This document shows, piece after piece, positions 1-9,353 of a stretch of DNA of 64,000 bases. How positions within the stretch are numbered: position 1 is the first letter of the stretch; each line of letters begins with the position of its first letter. This DNA is from Streptomyces sp. NBC_01750. GTDB taxonomy: Bacteria > Actinomycetota > Actinomycetes > Streptomycetales > Streptomycetaceae. The notes under the pieces are model-generated. The model saw only the letters and a list, made by a program, of their open reading frames with translations, did no database searches and had not been told where the DNA came from. Position numbers and translations under genes: made by a program. The stretch lies in contig NZ_CP109137.1 in NCBI RefSeq assembly GCF_035918095.1, forward strand, positions 62,001 through 126,000, given 5' to 3'.

Positions 1-3000
1 CGTACGTTCGACGACGACGGCAATCTGCTGACCGAATCGGCAGAGGACGCCACCGGCGGTGACGCCAAGCGGACCACGCAGCACCACTACAACTCCTTCG
101 GCCTCAACGACAGCGCCACCGACGCCGAAGGCAACGTCACCACGTCCGAACACGACGCCCTGGGGCGGGTGAAGGCCGAAACCGACCAGTCCGGGAACCA
201 GTTCACCTACTCGTACACGCCTCGCGGGCAGCACTCCGAAACGGTGCTGAAGAACTGGACGGGCGACCCCACCGGCGAGACCCGGGACCTGGTCGTCGTG
301 TCCAACGCCTACGACCCGGCGGGCCGGCCGGCGTCGACGACAAACGCGATGGGCGCAACCACTGCCTTCACGTACTTCGACGACGGGCTACCGGCTACCA
401 CCATCGCCCAGCAGGTCACCCGGGCCGACGGCACCAAGCGCAACATCGTGATGGAGTCCGACTCCTACGACGGCGCCGGAAACCCGACACAGCAGACCAC
501 GGGGGGCGGCCGCACCACAGTCACACAGACGGTGGACGCCACCGGGCGGACCACGCGCAGCGTGCTCGACCCGAACGGCCTGAACCGTGTGACCACCTAC
601 GGTTACGACGCAGACGACCGTGTGACCGAACAGACCCAGTCGATCGACACCTCCGGCAAGAAGCTGACGACCACGACCGAGTACGACGCGGCGGGCAACC
701 CCACCAAGTCGACACTGACCGACGGCTCCAGCACGCGCGTTACGAGCCAGGCCTACGACGACCGCGGCCTGCTCACCTCCACCGTCAGCCCCCGTGGCAA
801 CGTGACCGGCGCCGATCCTGCCGCGTACACCACCACCTACCGCTACGACGCTCTGGGCCACCAGGTGCAGCAGACGGCCCCGCCCGTCCAGACCGAGGAA
901 AGCGGCGGCACTGCGACGACCGTCAAGCCCACCTCCCTCACCGGCTACAACACGTACGGCGAGGCAACCGAGACCCGTGACCCCAGAGGCGCGGTGACCC
1001 GCTCAGAGGTGGACAAGCTCGGCAGGTCCGTGGCTGTGACCCTGCCGGACTACACCCCGCCAGGCGGCACGAAGATCACCGCTGTCACGCGGACCGAGTA
1101 CGACGCGGCCGGCCGCATCGCCACCACCACAGACCCCCTCGGCCGCACCACCCGCTACGGATACGACCAGTTCGGCCAGCTGTCCCAGAAGACCGACCCG
1201 ATCGCGGGCACCGCTCTCCCGAACCTCTCCGAGGCCCAGCCCAGCACGCTCAACACCACCGAGACAAACCTCGACGGTGCCGGCGTCACGCGCTACACGT
1301 GGACGCCCACCGGCCTGCAACTGACCGCCACGGCCCCGACCGGCGCCAAGAGCGAGGCCACGTACGACGAACTCGGCCGCCAGCTCACCGCGACCACGGT
1401 CGAGCGCTACCCAACCCTGCAGAACCTGACGAGCCGCTACGCCTGGGACGACGCAAGCAACCAGACCGCGTCGACCACCCCCGGCAATCGCACCACCTCC
1501 GCCATTTACAACACGGCGGGCGAGCCGGTCTCCGTCACCGACCCGATCGGCGGCATCACCAAGTTCAGCTACGACGGCCTCGGCCGCAAGATCGAGACCA
1601 TCGACGCCACCGGCCGCAAAAGCACCTCCACCTACGACGCCCTGGGCAACATCACCGCGGCGACCGACTACGGCACCGGCACCACCGCCCTGCGCTCCGT
1701 CTCCGCGGAATTCGACGCCGACGGCAACCGCATCGCCGCCACGTCCGCGACTCAGGCCCGCAGCACCTACGCCTACGACGCGCTGGGCCGCATAACCCAG
1801 CAGGTCGAGCCGGCCACGGCCACCAAATCGATCACCACCGGCTTCGGCTACGACGCCTCGGGCAACCGCACCCGCCTGACCGACGGCCGAGGCAACGCCA
1901 CCGCCTACACCTTCACCCCGTGGAATCTGCCCGAATCGACCATCGAACCAGCCACCGCGGCACATCCGGCAGCAAGCGACCGTACCTGGACCACCGTGTA
2001 CGACGCCGCGGGCCAGAACGTCGCCGAGACGCTGCCCGGCGGAATCAAGCGGACACGCACCTACGACGGCCTGGGCCGGCTGACAGGCGAGAGCGGAACG
2101 GGTGCCGAGGCTCCCACGACGACACGCTCACTGGAGTACGACCTGGCCGGCCAACTCATCTCCGTGGGCACAGACGGCGTACTCGACCGCAATACGTACA
2201 CGTATGACGACAGAGGCCAACTCCTCTCCAGCGACGGCCCCGGTGGCACATCGGCCTACGGCTACGACGCCGACGGGAACATGACCAAGCGCGTAACCGC
2301 GGGAGGAACATCAACCTACGGCTACGACAGCGCCGGCCGACCGGACTGGACATGGGACTCGATCACCAGCAGCGAGATCTGGTACGACTTCGACGCGGCA
2401 GGCCGCCCCACCCTGGAGCGCTACGCCACCAAGCCGGAAGGAGCCCCCGCGTGGGCTGAATCGGCTCGACGCACGTACGGCTACGACGGGCTTGGCCGGC
2501 TCACCAGCGACAGGATCACCGACCCGGCCGGTTCCTCGGAAACGGCATCCCTCACCTACGACTACGACCTCGACGACCACCTGATCAAAAAGAACACCAA
2601 GGGCACGGCAGGAGCCGCCGACAACACCTACGGCTACGACCAGGCAGGCCGCCTGACGTCCTGGGCAAACGGCGGCACCACCACGGCATACGCGTGGGAT
2701 GACGCGGGCAACCGCACCAAGGCGGGTACCGCGATCTCCTCGTACGACGCTCGCAACCGCCTGCTCTCGGACGGCACATCGAACTACAGCTACACAGCAC
2801 GCGGCACCATCTCCGCGGTCACGCCTCAGGGTGGGAGCCCGCGGACGCTGACCTCCGATGCTTTCGAGCGCAAGATCAGCGACGGCCCTTCAACCTTCGC
2901 TTACGACTCACTCGACCGCATACGCCAGCAAGGCCAGGAGACGTTCGCATACGACGGCGGCTCCAACAACCTGACCAGCAACGGCGCCAACCGCTACACC

Positions 3001-4515
3001 CGAACTCCCGCGGGCGACCTGCAAGCGATGGACAACGGCAGCTCGAAGCAATGGTCCATAACCGACCAGCACACCGACCTCGTCGCTGGCCTCTCACCGG
3101 ACGGCAAGACGATCTCGGGCTCCAAGGCGTACACCCCCTTCGGCGCAGTAACCGCCACCGCGGGCGCCGCGACCCCGCTCGGCTACCAATCGGGCTGGAC
3201 CGACCCGACGTCCGGCGACGTCAACATGGCCGCCCGCTGGTACCAGCCGAACACCGGAGCCTTCGCCTCCCGCGACACCTGGCAACTCGACCCGAGTCCT
3301 TCGGTGCAGGGCAACCGCCACGTCTACGGAAACGCCGACCCGCTCAACGGCATCGATCCCAGTGGCCATCTCAAGGCGCCACCAGCCCCAGCGCGCGAGC
3401 GGTCAGCCCCGGCGAGCGAGCAGTCTCGTTCCATCAGATCCACTGGCTCGCGGTCGGGATACTTCGGCTTCAGCCGTTTCCTCGGGCCGTGGGGTCGTCT
3501 GGGCGGTCTCTACCGGGAGCTTCACTTCGAGATGGTAGAGACCTACTACCCGACCGGCCTTTGGAGCTCCGGAGGAGGCCTCTCCGCTGCCATCCGGGCA
3601 CAAGCAAACGCTCAGGCCAAAAGATGGAACCCTGTCCAGGGGCCCGGAAGGTCGGTGCTGGCGGCGACCTACGGAGGCTCGGCGTACGGGAACTCGGGAC
3701 GCGGTGGCGGCTGTCGCAACAGCTGCATCATCGCTCCGCCCAGACCACCGATCGACCAGAACCCCAACAATGGCCCCAACCCGAAACCCGCCCCTACCCT
3801 CCCTCCAGCGAAGATCGACTGGGATCCGAGCGTTGGTAAATGGGACCCCAGCAAGGGCGTCGCGGGCACGATCACGGCACAGGCACTTCTGGACATGCTG
3901 GTCGGCAACGAGTTCGTACCGGACTCCTCAGCATTCGACGCTGACTACAGCAGATCGCTCCATGTCACCCCAGAGACGCAGAACGAGTTTGAACCAGCCG
4001 CGGACTCCCCGGTGAACCGGCGAGGGTGCGCCAAGGGCAATTCGGCCGTCTACTACATGCCTCTTGACAACCTGGGGCGCGCCCAGGGCGTTCGGGCCTG
4101 CCTGAACAAGGGTGACTACAACTACGTAAACGGTAAGGGGAACTGGGCATTCGACACCGACCCGACCTCGATCGTCGGTACTGGCACGGAATTCCCGCTC
4201 GACAAGCACACTGGCTGGGAGAATCAGCCTCAAGGCTGGCGCAAGGGAATGGACCGCGGGCATCTGCTTGGTGGTCAGCTGGGCGGCTCCGGAGAGGATC
4301 TGCGAAATCTGGTGCCGCTGTTCCCTGTGGCCAACCGAGTCGTCATGAAAAACCATGAGGACCGACTGGCTGACCGTATCCAAGCCGGTGAGACGATCTA
4401 CTACAGCGTGACACCGGAGTACAGGGGCACCAGCTCGGTGCCGGTCCGGCTCCATATGGGCTGGGTGGGCAACCACGGCGGCCCTGGCTACGCCGTGATC
4501 GACAACACGCGGTAG
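1..4515 (+). CDS. RHS-repeat polymorphic toxin, C-terminal part, DNA/RNA non-specific nuclease tip (5' end outside window)
   Basis: The frame is open from base 1, so this is the 3' part of a larger gene. About 1,050 residues consist of RHS/YD repeats (recurrent YDxxGR/GN-x-T units). They end in an RHS-core signature near 3160-3370 (ARWYQPNTGAFASRD, then GNADPLNGIDPSGH). After a Pro/Ser/Gly-rich linker with PNNGPNPKPAP (about 3755-3800), the C-terminal 150 residues carry the DRGHLLGG motif near 4252, N-L-V-P-L-F and a conserved Asn. This is the histidine-metal signature of NucA-type endonucleases (Endonuclea_NS_2). RHS proteins display such tips as toxins delivered to neighbouring cells; the delivery route cannot be seen here. 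The next gene is a SUKH-type immunity protein, as expected for a polymorphic toxin locus. Confidence 0.93.
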   Translation, partial: RTFDDDGNLLTESAEDATGGDAKRTTQHHYNSFGLNDSATDAEGNVTTSEHDALGRVKAETDQSGNQFTYSYTPRGQHSETVLKNWTGDPTGETRDLVVVSNAYDPAGRPASTTNAMGATTAFTYFDDGLPATTIAQQVTRADGTKRNIVMESDSYDGAGNPTQQTTGGGRTTVTQTVDATGRTTRSVLDPNGLNRVTTYGYDADDRVTEQTQSIDTSGKKLTTTTEYDAAGNPTKSTLTDGSSTRVTSQAYDDRGLLTSTVSPRGNVTGADPAAYTTTYRYDALGHQVQQTAPPVQTEESGGTATTVKPTSLTGYNTYGEATETRDPRGAVTRSEVDKLGRSVAVTLPDYTPPGGTKITAVTRTEYDAAGRIATTTDPLGRTTRYGYDQFGQLSQKTDPIAGTALPNLSEAQPSTLNTTETNLDGAGVTRYTWTPTGLQLTATAPTGAKSEATYDELGRQLTATTVERYPTLQNLTSRYAWDDASNQTASTTPGNRTTSAIYNTAGEPVSVTDPIGGITKFSYDGLGRKIETIDATGRKSTSTYDALGNITAATDYGTGTTALRSVSAEFDADGNRIAATSATQARSTYAYDALGRITQQVEPATATKSITTGFGYDASGNRTRLTDGRGNATAYTFTPWNLPESTIEPATAAHPAASDRTWTTVYDAAGQNVAETLPGGIKRTRTYDGLGRLTGESGTGAEAPTTTRSLEYDLAGQLISVGTDGVLDRNTYTYDDRGQLLSSDGPGGTSAYGYDADGNMTKRVTAGGTSTYGYDSAGRPDWTWDSITSSEIWYDFDAAGRPTLERYATKPEGAPAWAESARRTYGYDGLGRLTSDRITDPAGSSETASLTYDYDLDDHLIKKNTKGTAGAADNTYGYDQAGRLTSWANGGTTTAYAWDDAGNRTKAGTAISSYDARNRLLSDGTSNYSYTARGTISAVTPQGGSPRTLTSDAFERKISDGPSTFAYDSLDRIRQQGQETFAYDGGSNNLTSNGANRYTRTPAGDLQAMDNGSSKQWSITDQHTDLVAGLSPDGKTISGSKAYTPFGAVTATAGAATPLGYQSGWTDPTSGDVNMAARWYQPNTGAFASRDTWQLDPSPSVQGNRHVYGNADPLNGIDPSGHLKAPPAPARERSAPASEQSRSIRSTGSRSGYFGFSRFLGPWGRLGGLYRELHFEMVETYYPTGLWSSGGGLSAAIRAQANAQAKRWNPVQGPGRSVLAATYGGSAYGNSGRGGGCRNSCIIAPPRPPIDQNPNNGPNPKPAPTLPPAKIDWDPSVGKWDPSKGVAGTITAQALLDMLVGNEFVPDSSAFDADYSRSLHVTPETQNEFEPAADSPVNRRGCAKGNSAVYYMPLDNLGRAQGVRACLNKGDYNYVNGKGNWAFDTDPTSIVGTGTEFPLDKHTGWENQPQGWRKGMDRGHLLGGQLGGSGEDLRNLVPLFPVANRVVMKNHEDRLADRIQAGETIYYSVTPEYRGTSSVPVRLHMGWVGNHGGPGYAVIDNTR

Positions 4516-4540
4516 CCGGACCTGGAAGGGACGAAGCAGC

Positions 4541-5062
4541 ATGACGTGGGTTCAGAGGATCGTGGAGGCGGTCGGCTGGCAGCCAGCGGGTCTCGACATC
4601 GCCTGGGGCGATGTCGAGACCCGGCTCGGCACCGACCTTCCGAGTGATTTCAAGGAACTGTGCGAGGCGTTCGGGGAAGGGGAGTTCAGCGGATATCTGG
4701 AGGTCTACTCCTCCTCGGGTGGATCCTCCCTCAAGGTGGTGAACTGGCTCGAAGGAGTCCTCCAGACCCTGGAGCAGTACCCGGAGGCGCGCGACACCTT
4801 CTCGCCCTACGGGACCTACACCCCGGGGGGCCAAGGGTTGCTCTCTTGGGGAGGGAGCGCCAACGCGTCCGACTTCTGCTGGTTCGTGAACGGAGGGCCG
4901 CCTGATAAGTGGCCCGTCGTGGCGCGTGAGGAAATCGGGGCGTGGCAGGAATTCTCCATGCCGATGTCGGAGTTCGTCTTCCGGGTACTGACCGATGTTG
5001 AATTCGAAGAATTCACCGTGGCACACCTGATCGAAAGGCCGTTCTATAGGTCGGGTGCCTGA
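4541..5062 (+). CDS. SMI1/KNR4 (SUKH-1-like) immunity protein
   Basis: The 173-aa acidic protein begins at an ATG 25 bases after the toxin stop, with a purine-rich AAGGGACGAAG ribosome site. The N-terminal helix, the LGTDLPSDFKELCEAFGEG segment, the central W/G-rich strands (LLSWGGSANASDFCWFVNG) and the late ARE-x-GAW element match the SUKH superfamily. Members of that superfamily bind and neutralise polymorphic toxins. By position it should protect against the nuclease tip of the upstream RHS protein. No membrane segment or signal peptide is visible, consistent with cytoplasmic immunity. The pairing is inferred from adjacency. Confidence 0.85.
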   Translation: MTWVQRIVEAVGWQPAGLDIAWGDVETRLGTDLPSDFKELCEAFGEGEFSGYLEVYSSSGGSSLKVVNWLEGVLQTLEQYPEARDTFSPYGTYTPGGQGLLSWGGSANASDFCWFVNGGPPDKWPVVAREEIGAWQEFSMPMSEFVFRVLTDVEFEEFTVAHLIERPFYRSGA

Positions 5063-5149
5063 GGGGTGACCGGTGCGCTCCCAAGGACCCCAGGCTCCCC
5101 ACTCAAGCAGCCGCTCAAGCTGGACAGAGCAGTGGTGTCCCTCGGGGAG

Positions 5150-5321
5150 TAGGGAGGGCATGGAGCGGGCGGCCCCGCGTGGCTGTCGGCTCCGGCGCAA
5201 GCAACGGTGCACTGCGGTCGCGGTGCGGCCGCCGGCCCTCGATCGACCAACCCCAAACAATGGCCCACACCCGAAGCGTGCACCGACAGACTCCGCGTGC
5301 TCCTCACGGGACTACGGACGT
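5150..5321 (+). pseudogene. Relic of an RHS toxin-cassette junction
   Basis: Between the two immunity genes lies a stretch of about 170 bases whose translation ends in LDRPTPNNGPHPKRAPT. The upstream RHS toxin has IDQNPNNGPNPKPAPT at about 3752-3800. The bases match too (gatcgacca...aacaatggccc...acccgaa). This looks like the linker that joins a toxin tip to the RHS core, now without a core or a toxin. It is most simply explained as the leftover of a displaced (orphan) toxin-immunity cassette whose immunity gene, directly downstream, has survived. The first 60-100 bases match less well and the left edge is approximate. Confidence 0.55.
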
Positions 5322-5852
5322 GTGATCAATGTGCCCTGCTCGTTCGAAGAGCTTCTCGGCGAACGTGAAAGATTCCGCTCGGCTCGTCCCGCATCGTGGG
5401 CCACTATCGAAAACTGGTTGGGACTGGAGCTTCCGCGTGACTACAAGGAGTTGGTGGACGGCTACGGCGACGCCATCCTGCTCGGGCACCTGTTCCTTCC
5501 GCATCCGGAAGGCGGTGATCCACTTCTCGCTTTCATGCAGGAGGAGCGGCGGGACTTCCACGCGGCATTCGACGGTCAGCGGAGCCAGTCTGGGCTCCCG
5601 GACGATATTTGGGACCGGTTGATCCCATGGGCCTACCACGACTGGAATGGAGATCTTTGCCTGCTCGTCCCGCCGTCGACGGACGAGGACTGGGCCATGG
5701 CGGTCGCCTTCCGGCAGTGTCCGGAGATTCAGCTGATCCCGGGCAGCGTGACCGGGTTCCTGCACTTGCTGCTGAGGAAGGGGAAACTGCCCCGCGGGTG
5801 GCCGACAGGGCTTCCGACCTGGAAATCAATGGAGGAAACGCCACTCATCTGA
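5322..5852 (+). CDS. Second SMI1/KNR4-type immunity protein
   Basis: The open frame extends upstream to 5073, but that part is the RHS-junction relic. GTG at 5322 is the first start that gives a clean SUKH N-terminus (VINVPCSFEELLGERERF), making 176 aa. It shows the family pattern: W-x-x-IENWLGLELPRDYKELVDGYG, then GHLFLP, then a central WAYHDWNGDLCLLVPP, and a C-terminal GSVTGFLHLLLRKGKLP. It differs clearly from the first immunity protein, so it probably protects against a different, absent toxin. Accumulation of orphan immunity genes downstream of RHS loci is a known pattern for these systems. Confidence 0.78.
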   Translation: MINVPCSFEELLGERERFRSARPASWATIENWLGLELPRDYKELVDGYGDAILLGHLFLPHPEGGDPLLAFMQEERRDFHAAFDGQRSQSGLPDDIWDRLIPWAYHDWNGDLCLLVPPSTDEDWAMAVAFRQCPEIQLIPGSVTGFLHLLLRKGKLPRGWPTGLPTWKSMEETPLI

Positions 5853-5946
5853 CCATTGGACTTCGGAGACCCTCCCACTGCCCACCACCAGCCAGCCAAG
5901 CTCGCCCACCCGGCGACAAATCCTGACACCGCAGCCTCCTATTCAG

Positions 5947-6363
5947 CGCAAACGTCTGACGACGGCACGCCTCCTGCTGGCATGCGAAGTCGTCGCTGGC
6001 CAGACCGCTGCCATCATCGTCCAGCAACAGCAGATCCAGAACCTGCAGGAGGTGTCCCAGGAGCCCGGCCCCGCAGGTCCTGCGGGGCCCCGGGCCTAGC
6101 GGAGCGCAGGGAGCCGCCGGGCGACCGGGCAAGGACGGGACCACCATGGTGCAGCAAACTCCCCTCGATGACGCTCGCCCAATGGACGGACTGCCTTGAT
6201 GACAGCCCGCGTGTACTGCACAGAACTGTCGACGAAGGCCTGGCCCGATTCGGACGACTCCGACGAGAACATGGACACCCTCACCGACGGCTACATCGCC
6301 GCCATGCGGGACAAGGCCTTCACGCAGTGCATGTCTGACGAAGGCTTCCCGCCGTCCGAATGA
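5947..6363 (+). pseudogene. Frameshifted collagen-like small protein gene
   Basis: Frame 1 gives a hydrophobic start (LLLACEVVAGQTAAIIV), a Q-rich linker and GPAGPAGPRA followed by TAG at 6097. Frame 2 then continues the Gly-X-Y pattern (GAQGAAGRPGKDGTTMV). Frame 1 resumes at ttgATG near 6196 and gives 54 residues (MTARVYCTELSTKAWPDS...) to the TGA at 6361. Two compensating indels thus split one plausible product: membrane anchor, short collagen-like stretch and acidic C-terminal domain with two Cys. No good start codon is visible at the 5' end. The last 54 residues from ATG 6199 could still be translated alone. Function unknown. Confidence 0.5.
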
Positions 6364-6462
6364 CTCAGTGCGCCGCCGGACATGCAGATGGCAGCCAAAC
6401 TCGCAGCCTCACGCCCTCAGTTCCGGCCGTGGCGGCGAAACGGTGCCGACGGACGGCGACCT

Positions 6463-7179
6463 TCAGCGGGGACGCCAGGTGCGGATCTCGAGGTGGGTGA
6501 TGTGGGCGCCTTCGTGGATGCGGCCTGTCTCAACGAGCCACTGTTGGACGGCTGCGGTGACGTCGCCGGCGGCTGCATCGACGCGGCGGGCGAAGTCCGC
6601 GGCGTCGAATCCCCCAGTCGAGGCGGAGCCATAGGAGCGTTCTTCGGTGTGGTCGGCGCGCTGGATGACGTCGCGGCGGATGCCGGGTGAGTCGGTACGG
6701 CTGCCGGAGGCGAGGATGTAGCCCGTTTTCGGCATGCGCACGGTGAACGCCAACCGCAGGCCTTGGCGGGCTGCTTCGGCGATGAGGGGGCGCAGGCGGG
6801 CGGAGCCGGAGGCGATGGCTTGGGCGCCGGCGCGGCCGGTTCCGGTGCCGGTGGGGGTGATGAGGACGGCTTTGGTGCGCACGCGTGCCCGGGTGCCGGA
6901 GGCGGTGGTGCGGCGGGTGATGCGGGGGGCGGCGATGTCGGCGAGTTCGCCTACGTCGGTGATGCCGGCGGTCTGGACGGCGGCGAGGACGTGGGTGAGG
7001 GCGGGGACGAAGGCGGCGCCTTTGTTTCGTGTGTAGAACTGGGAGACGAGGGAGGGGTCGCGGTTGATGATGCGGGCGATGTCCCGCTTGGTGAGGCCGG
7101 CGGCCTGGAGCTGGTCGGCGAGGCGTGCGGCCTCGTTCAGCTGTCGTGCTGTGGGGCGGCGGTTGCGGGGCGGCATCAT
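6463..7179 (-). CDS. HTH protein, terminal-protein-like (Tpc/Tpg-like) candidate
   Basis: The 238-aa protein starts at the ATG whose ATGA overlaps the stop of the upstream gene, so the two are translationally coupled. Residues about 10-50 form an HTH (ARLADQLQAAGLTKRDIARIINRDPSLVSQFY). The rest is basic and has no signal peptide or membrane segment. Terminal proteins of Streptomyces linear replicons are small, basic, HTH-containing proteins encoded in an operon with a larger telomere-associated protein (tpg with tap; tpc with tac on SCP1). Size, gene order and the polymerase-like partner fit that model, but I cannot confirm sequence homology by eye. The alternative is a plain DNA-binding regulator. 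Confidence 0.5.
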   Translation of the reverse strand: MMPPRNRRPTARQLNEAARLADQLQAAGLTKRDIARIINRDPSLVSQFYTRNKGAAFVPALTHVLAAVQTAGITDVGELADIAAPRITRRTTASGTRARVRTKAVLITPTGTGTGRAGAQAIASGSARLRPLIAEAARQGLRLAFTVRMPKTGYILASGSRTDSPGIRRDVIQRADHTEERSYGSASTGGFDAADFARRVDAAAGDVTAAVQQWLVETGRIHEGAHITHLEIRTWRPR

Positions 7180-9335
7180 GCCTGCCCGGTGGTGCGCGTG
7201 TGCTGGAGGGCGGCGCGGCCTCTGTCGCGCAGGGTGAGGAGTTCGTCTTCGGTGGTGGGTGCGGGGACCGGGCCGTTCAGCTGGCCTTTGTGGAGGTAGT
7301 CGCCGGGTTGGCCGTGGTAGGGCCAGTTGTGGTGCTGGGTGAGGTAGACGGCGTCGGTGCGGAAGGCGACGATGGTGCCCGCAGGGGCGTGGAGGGCGCC
7401 GACGTGTGTGTTGTCCTCGCGCATGCGCTGGGAGAGGAGGGCGGCGCGGGCGCCGGACCAGATGCTGGCGGCCCATTCGGGGTGGGCGTTGGGGTCGCGG
7501 GTGAAGCCGGTGGGGCGCTGCCAGGTGATGGTGTCGTTGTCGAAGCCGATGATTTCGGCGTCGGGTGGGACGTCGCGCTCCATGGTGCGGGGGGTGGTGC
7601 CGGTGACCATGCGGGGGCGTTGGGCGAAGGAGCCGATGCCGTACAGGAGCAGGGCGCGTACCGCGCGGGAGGCGAGGTGGGCGGCGGTGCGCTGGTCCGC
7701 ATCGCCGTGGAGGTCTGCTTGGGCGGCGAGGCTGCTCCAGGCTTCTTTGAGTTTCCTGGACCAGTCGTCGAGGGGTTTGCCGTCGGCCCAGAGGAGGCCG
7801 TCGAGGATTTCGATCTTCCACGGCTGGATGGGGTTGGCGAGTGCGGTGTGGATTTCGGGGCCGCCGGCCCAGGTGGTGAAGGTGGTTTTGGGGGTGCGGG
7901 GGTAGTGCCAGGCGCGTTCGCCGGGGGCGGGGGCGGGGAGGATGCCGACGTGGTTCCAGGTGTCGGGGACGGTGACGCGGACGTGCCAGTGGCCGCAGCC
8001 GAAGAGGGCCTTGGTCTGTTCCTTCTCGCTCCAGGCGGCGAAACGGGCGGCGGTGACCCGCTCAGGGGTGCCGACGCCACTCTTCCAGGTGTGTTTGGCG
8101 TAGGCGAAGGTGCGGTCGTACTCGACCAGGCCGGGGAGCTGCTCGGGCACGTCGGGCGGTGTGATCAGTTCGGTGCGCCCTTGTCCCGCGGTGGCGTGCA
8201 GCAGGCCGCGGAGCTCTTCCGAGAGGACCGGGTAGCCGTCGGCGAACTGGCCTTTGGTGGGGATGGTGCGGGTCCACAGGTCGCGGCCGGTCTGGGACGG
8301 TGAGCCCATCAGGACGGCGTCGGGCCAGTGGGCGCGCAGCGCCTTCCACAGCAGGACGAACGCGTCCCGCACGATCGGCGGCGCGGCGCCCTGGGCGTCG
8401 AACCACTCCCCCACCGACCGGATCTCGACATGTTGTTCGCCGTTTTCGCGCTGGTAGCGGCCGACGGGGTTGCGGGCGTGGACGAAGTGTCCGGCCATGC
8501 GGTCCTTGCCGCGGCCGGTGTCGGTGCGCCAGCCCGGGATGGGGGCGTTGAGCCAGGCGGCGACAGCGTCCCGGAGGAACGGGTGAGCCCCGGCCTGGGC
8601 GTGCCAGGGATCCCCGGCGGTGATGTAGATCCGCTCCACGCCGTCGGGGATGACGTTGAAGACGGCTTCCAGGATTGCGGCGGCGGTGACCGCGTGCAGA
8701 TCGAGCCGGATCGTCTGGTCCCGGTGGACCAGCACACCAGTCTCTGTGTCCAGGAAGACGGTGGAGCGGGCCTGCTGGGTGAAGTTGGGATGAGTGGAGG
8801 CCAGGTTCGGCGTGTGCGCGAACCAGGCGTCCCCCTCAGGCCCTTCGGGGATCGAGGGCAGGGTGCGTGGCTCTTGCGCTTGCGCCATCAGGGCATCCGG
8901 TGCCGGCTCAGGGTGGGCCGGTGGTGCGGGCTCCGGCGGAGGCGTCACGGCCGGCGTGGAGGAGCGGGTGTCGAGGGCCGGGGCGAGCGCACCCGGCACC
9001 GCGACAGCCGTGGCAGGCTCGGCAGTTGGGGCGGGCACGTCAACGGCCGCGGGGTGGTCACTGACCGGTGCAGTCACAGTTGTGCCTGCCGGACCGGAGC
9101 TGGCGGTGAGCGGCTGCGGGGCGAGGTGGGGGGCGATGCGGACGATGTCGGCGAGGCTGAGCCCGGCCGCAGGTGCAATGCGTTCGGCCTTGGCCTTCTC
9201 GTAGCCGGCCAGGGCGAAGATCTGCTTGTCCCGCTGCGCCTCGAGCCGGGCAAGCGTGGCTTGTGCCTTCTTGACCTCGTCGCGCAAGGTGCGCAGCTCG
9301 GCGAGAGCGGTGGTGTAGGTCTTCGCGTCCATCAC
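7176..9335 (-). CDS. Family-B DNA-polymerase-like protein, telomere-associated (Tac/Tap-like) candidate
   Basis: The product has 719 aa. Residues 10-50 form a coiled coil and 70-170 a Pro/Ala-rich linker. FLDTETG at about 194-200 resembles the first acidic motif of a 3'-5' exonuclease. The C-terminal half has the order of elements of family-B polymerases: LVEYDRTFAY near 402 (motif A-like), ASRAVRALLLYGIGSF near 556 (motif B-like, with LYG), AASIWSGARAALLSQRM near 623, and IVAFRTDAVYLT near 655 (motif C-like, one Asp kept). Streptomyces telomere-associated proteins are reported to have protein-primed polymerase activity, which makes this a candidate. It lies 18 bases after the HTH gene and overlaps the small HTH gene downstream. 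Confidence 0.55.
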   Translation of the reverse strand: MMDAKTYTTALAELRTLRDEVKKAQATLARLEAQRDKQIFALAGYEKAKAERIAPAAGLSLADIVRIAPHLAPQPLTASSGPAGTTVTAPVSDHPAAVDVPAPTAEPATAVAVPGALAPALDTRSSTPAVTPPPEPAPPAHPEPAPDALMAQAQEPRTLPSIPEGPEGDAWFAHTPNLASTHPNFTQQARSTVFLDTETGVLVHRDQTIRLDLHAVTAAAILEAVFNVIPDGVERIYITAGDPWHAQAGAHPFLRDAVAAWLNAPIPGWRTDTGRGKDRMAGHFVHARNPVGRYQRENGEQHVEIRSVGEWFDAQGAAPPIVRDAFVLLWKALRAHWPDAVLMGSPSQTGRDLWTRTIPTKGQFADGYPVLSEELRGLLHATAGQGRTELITPPDVPEQLPGLVEYDRTFAYAKHTWKSGVGTPERVTAARFAAWSEKEQTKALFGCGHWHVRVTVPDTWNHVGILPAPAPGERAWHYPRTPKTTFTTWAGGPEIHTALANPIQPWKIEILDGLLWADGKPLDDWSRKLKEAWSSLAAQADLHGDADQRTAAHLASRAVRALLLYGIGSFAQRPRMVTGTTPRTMERDVPPDAEIIGFDNDTITWQRPTGFTRDPNAHPEWAASIWSGARAALLSQRMREDNTHVGALHAPAGTIVAFRTDAVYLTQHHNWPYHGQPGDYLHKGQLNGPVPAPTTEDELLTLRDRGRAALQHTRTTGQA

Positions 9336-9353
9336 GGTCTCTCCGGGCGGGGT

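Noticed and set aside
7125..8303. Long forward frame (392 aa, Gly-rich) opposite the polymerase-like gene
   Set aside because: It is the antisense shadow of a gene with proper bias; composition is almost only Gly, Ala, Glu, Asp and Val.
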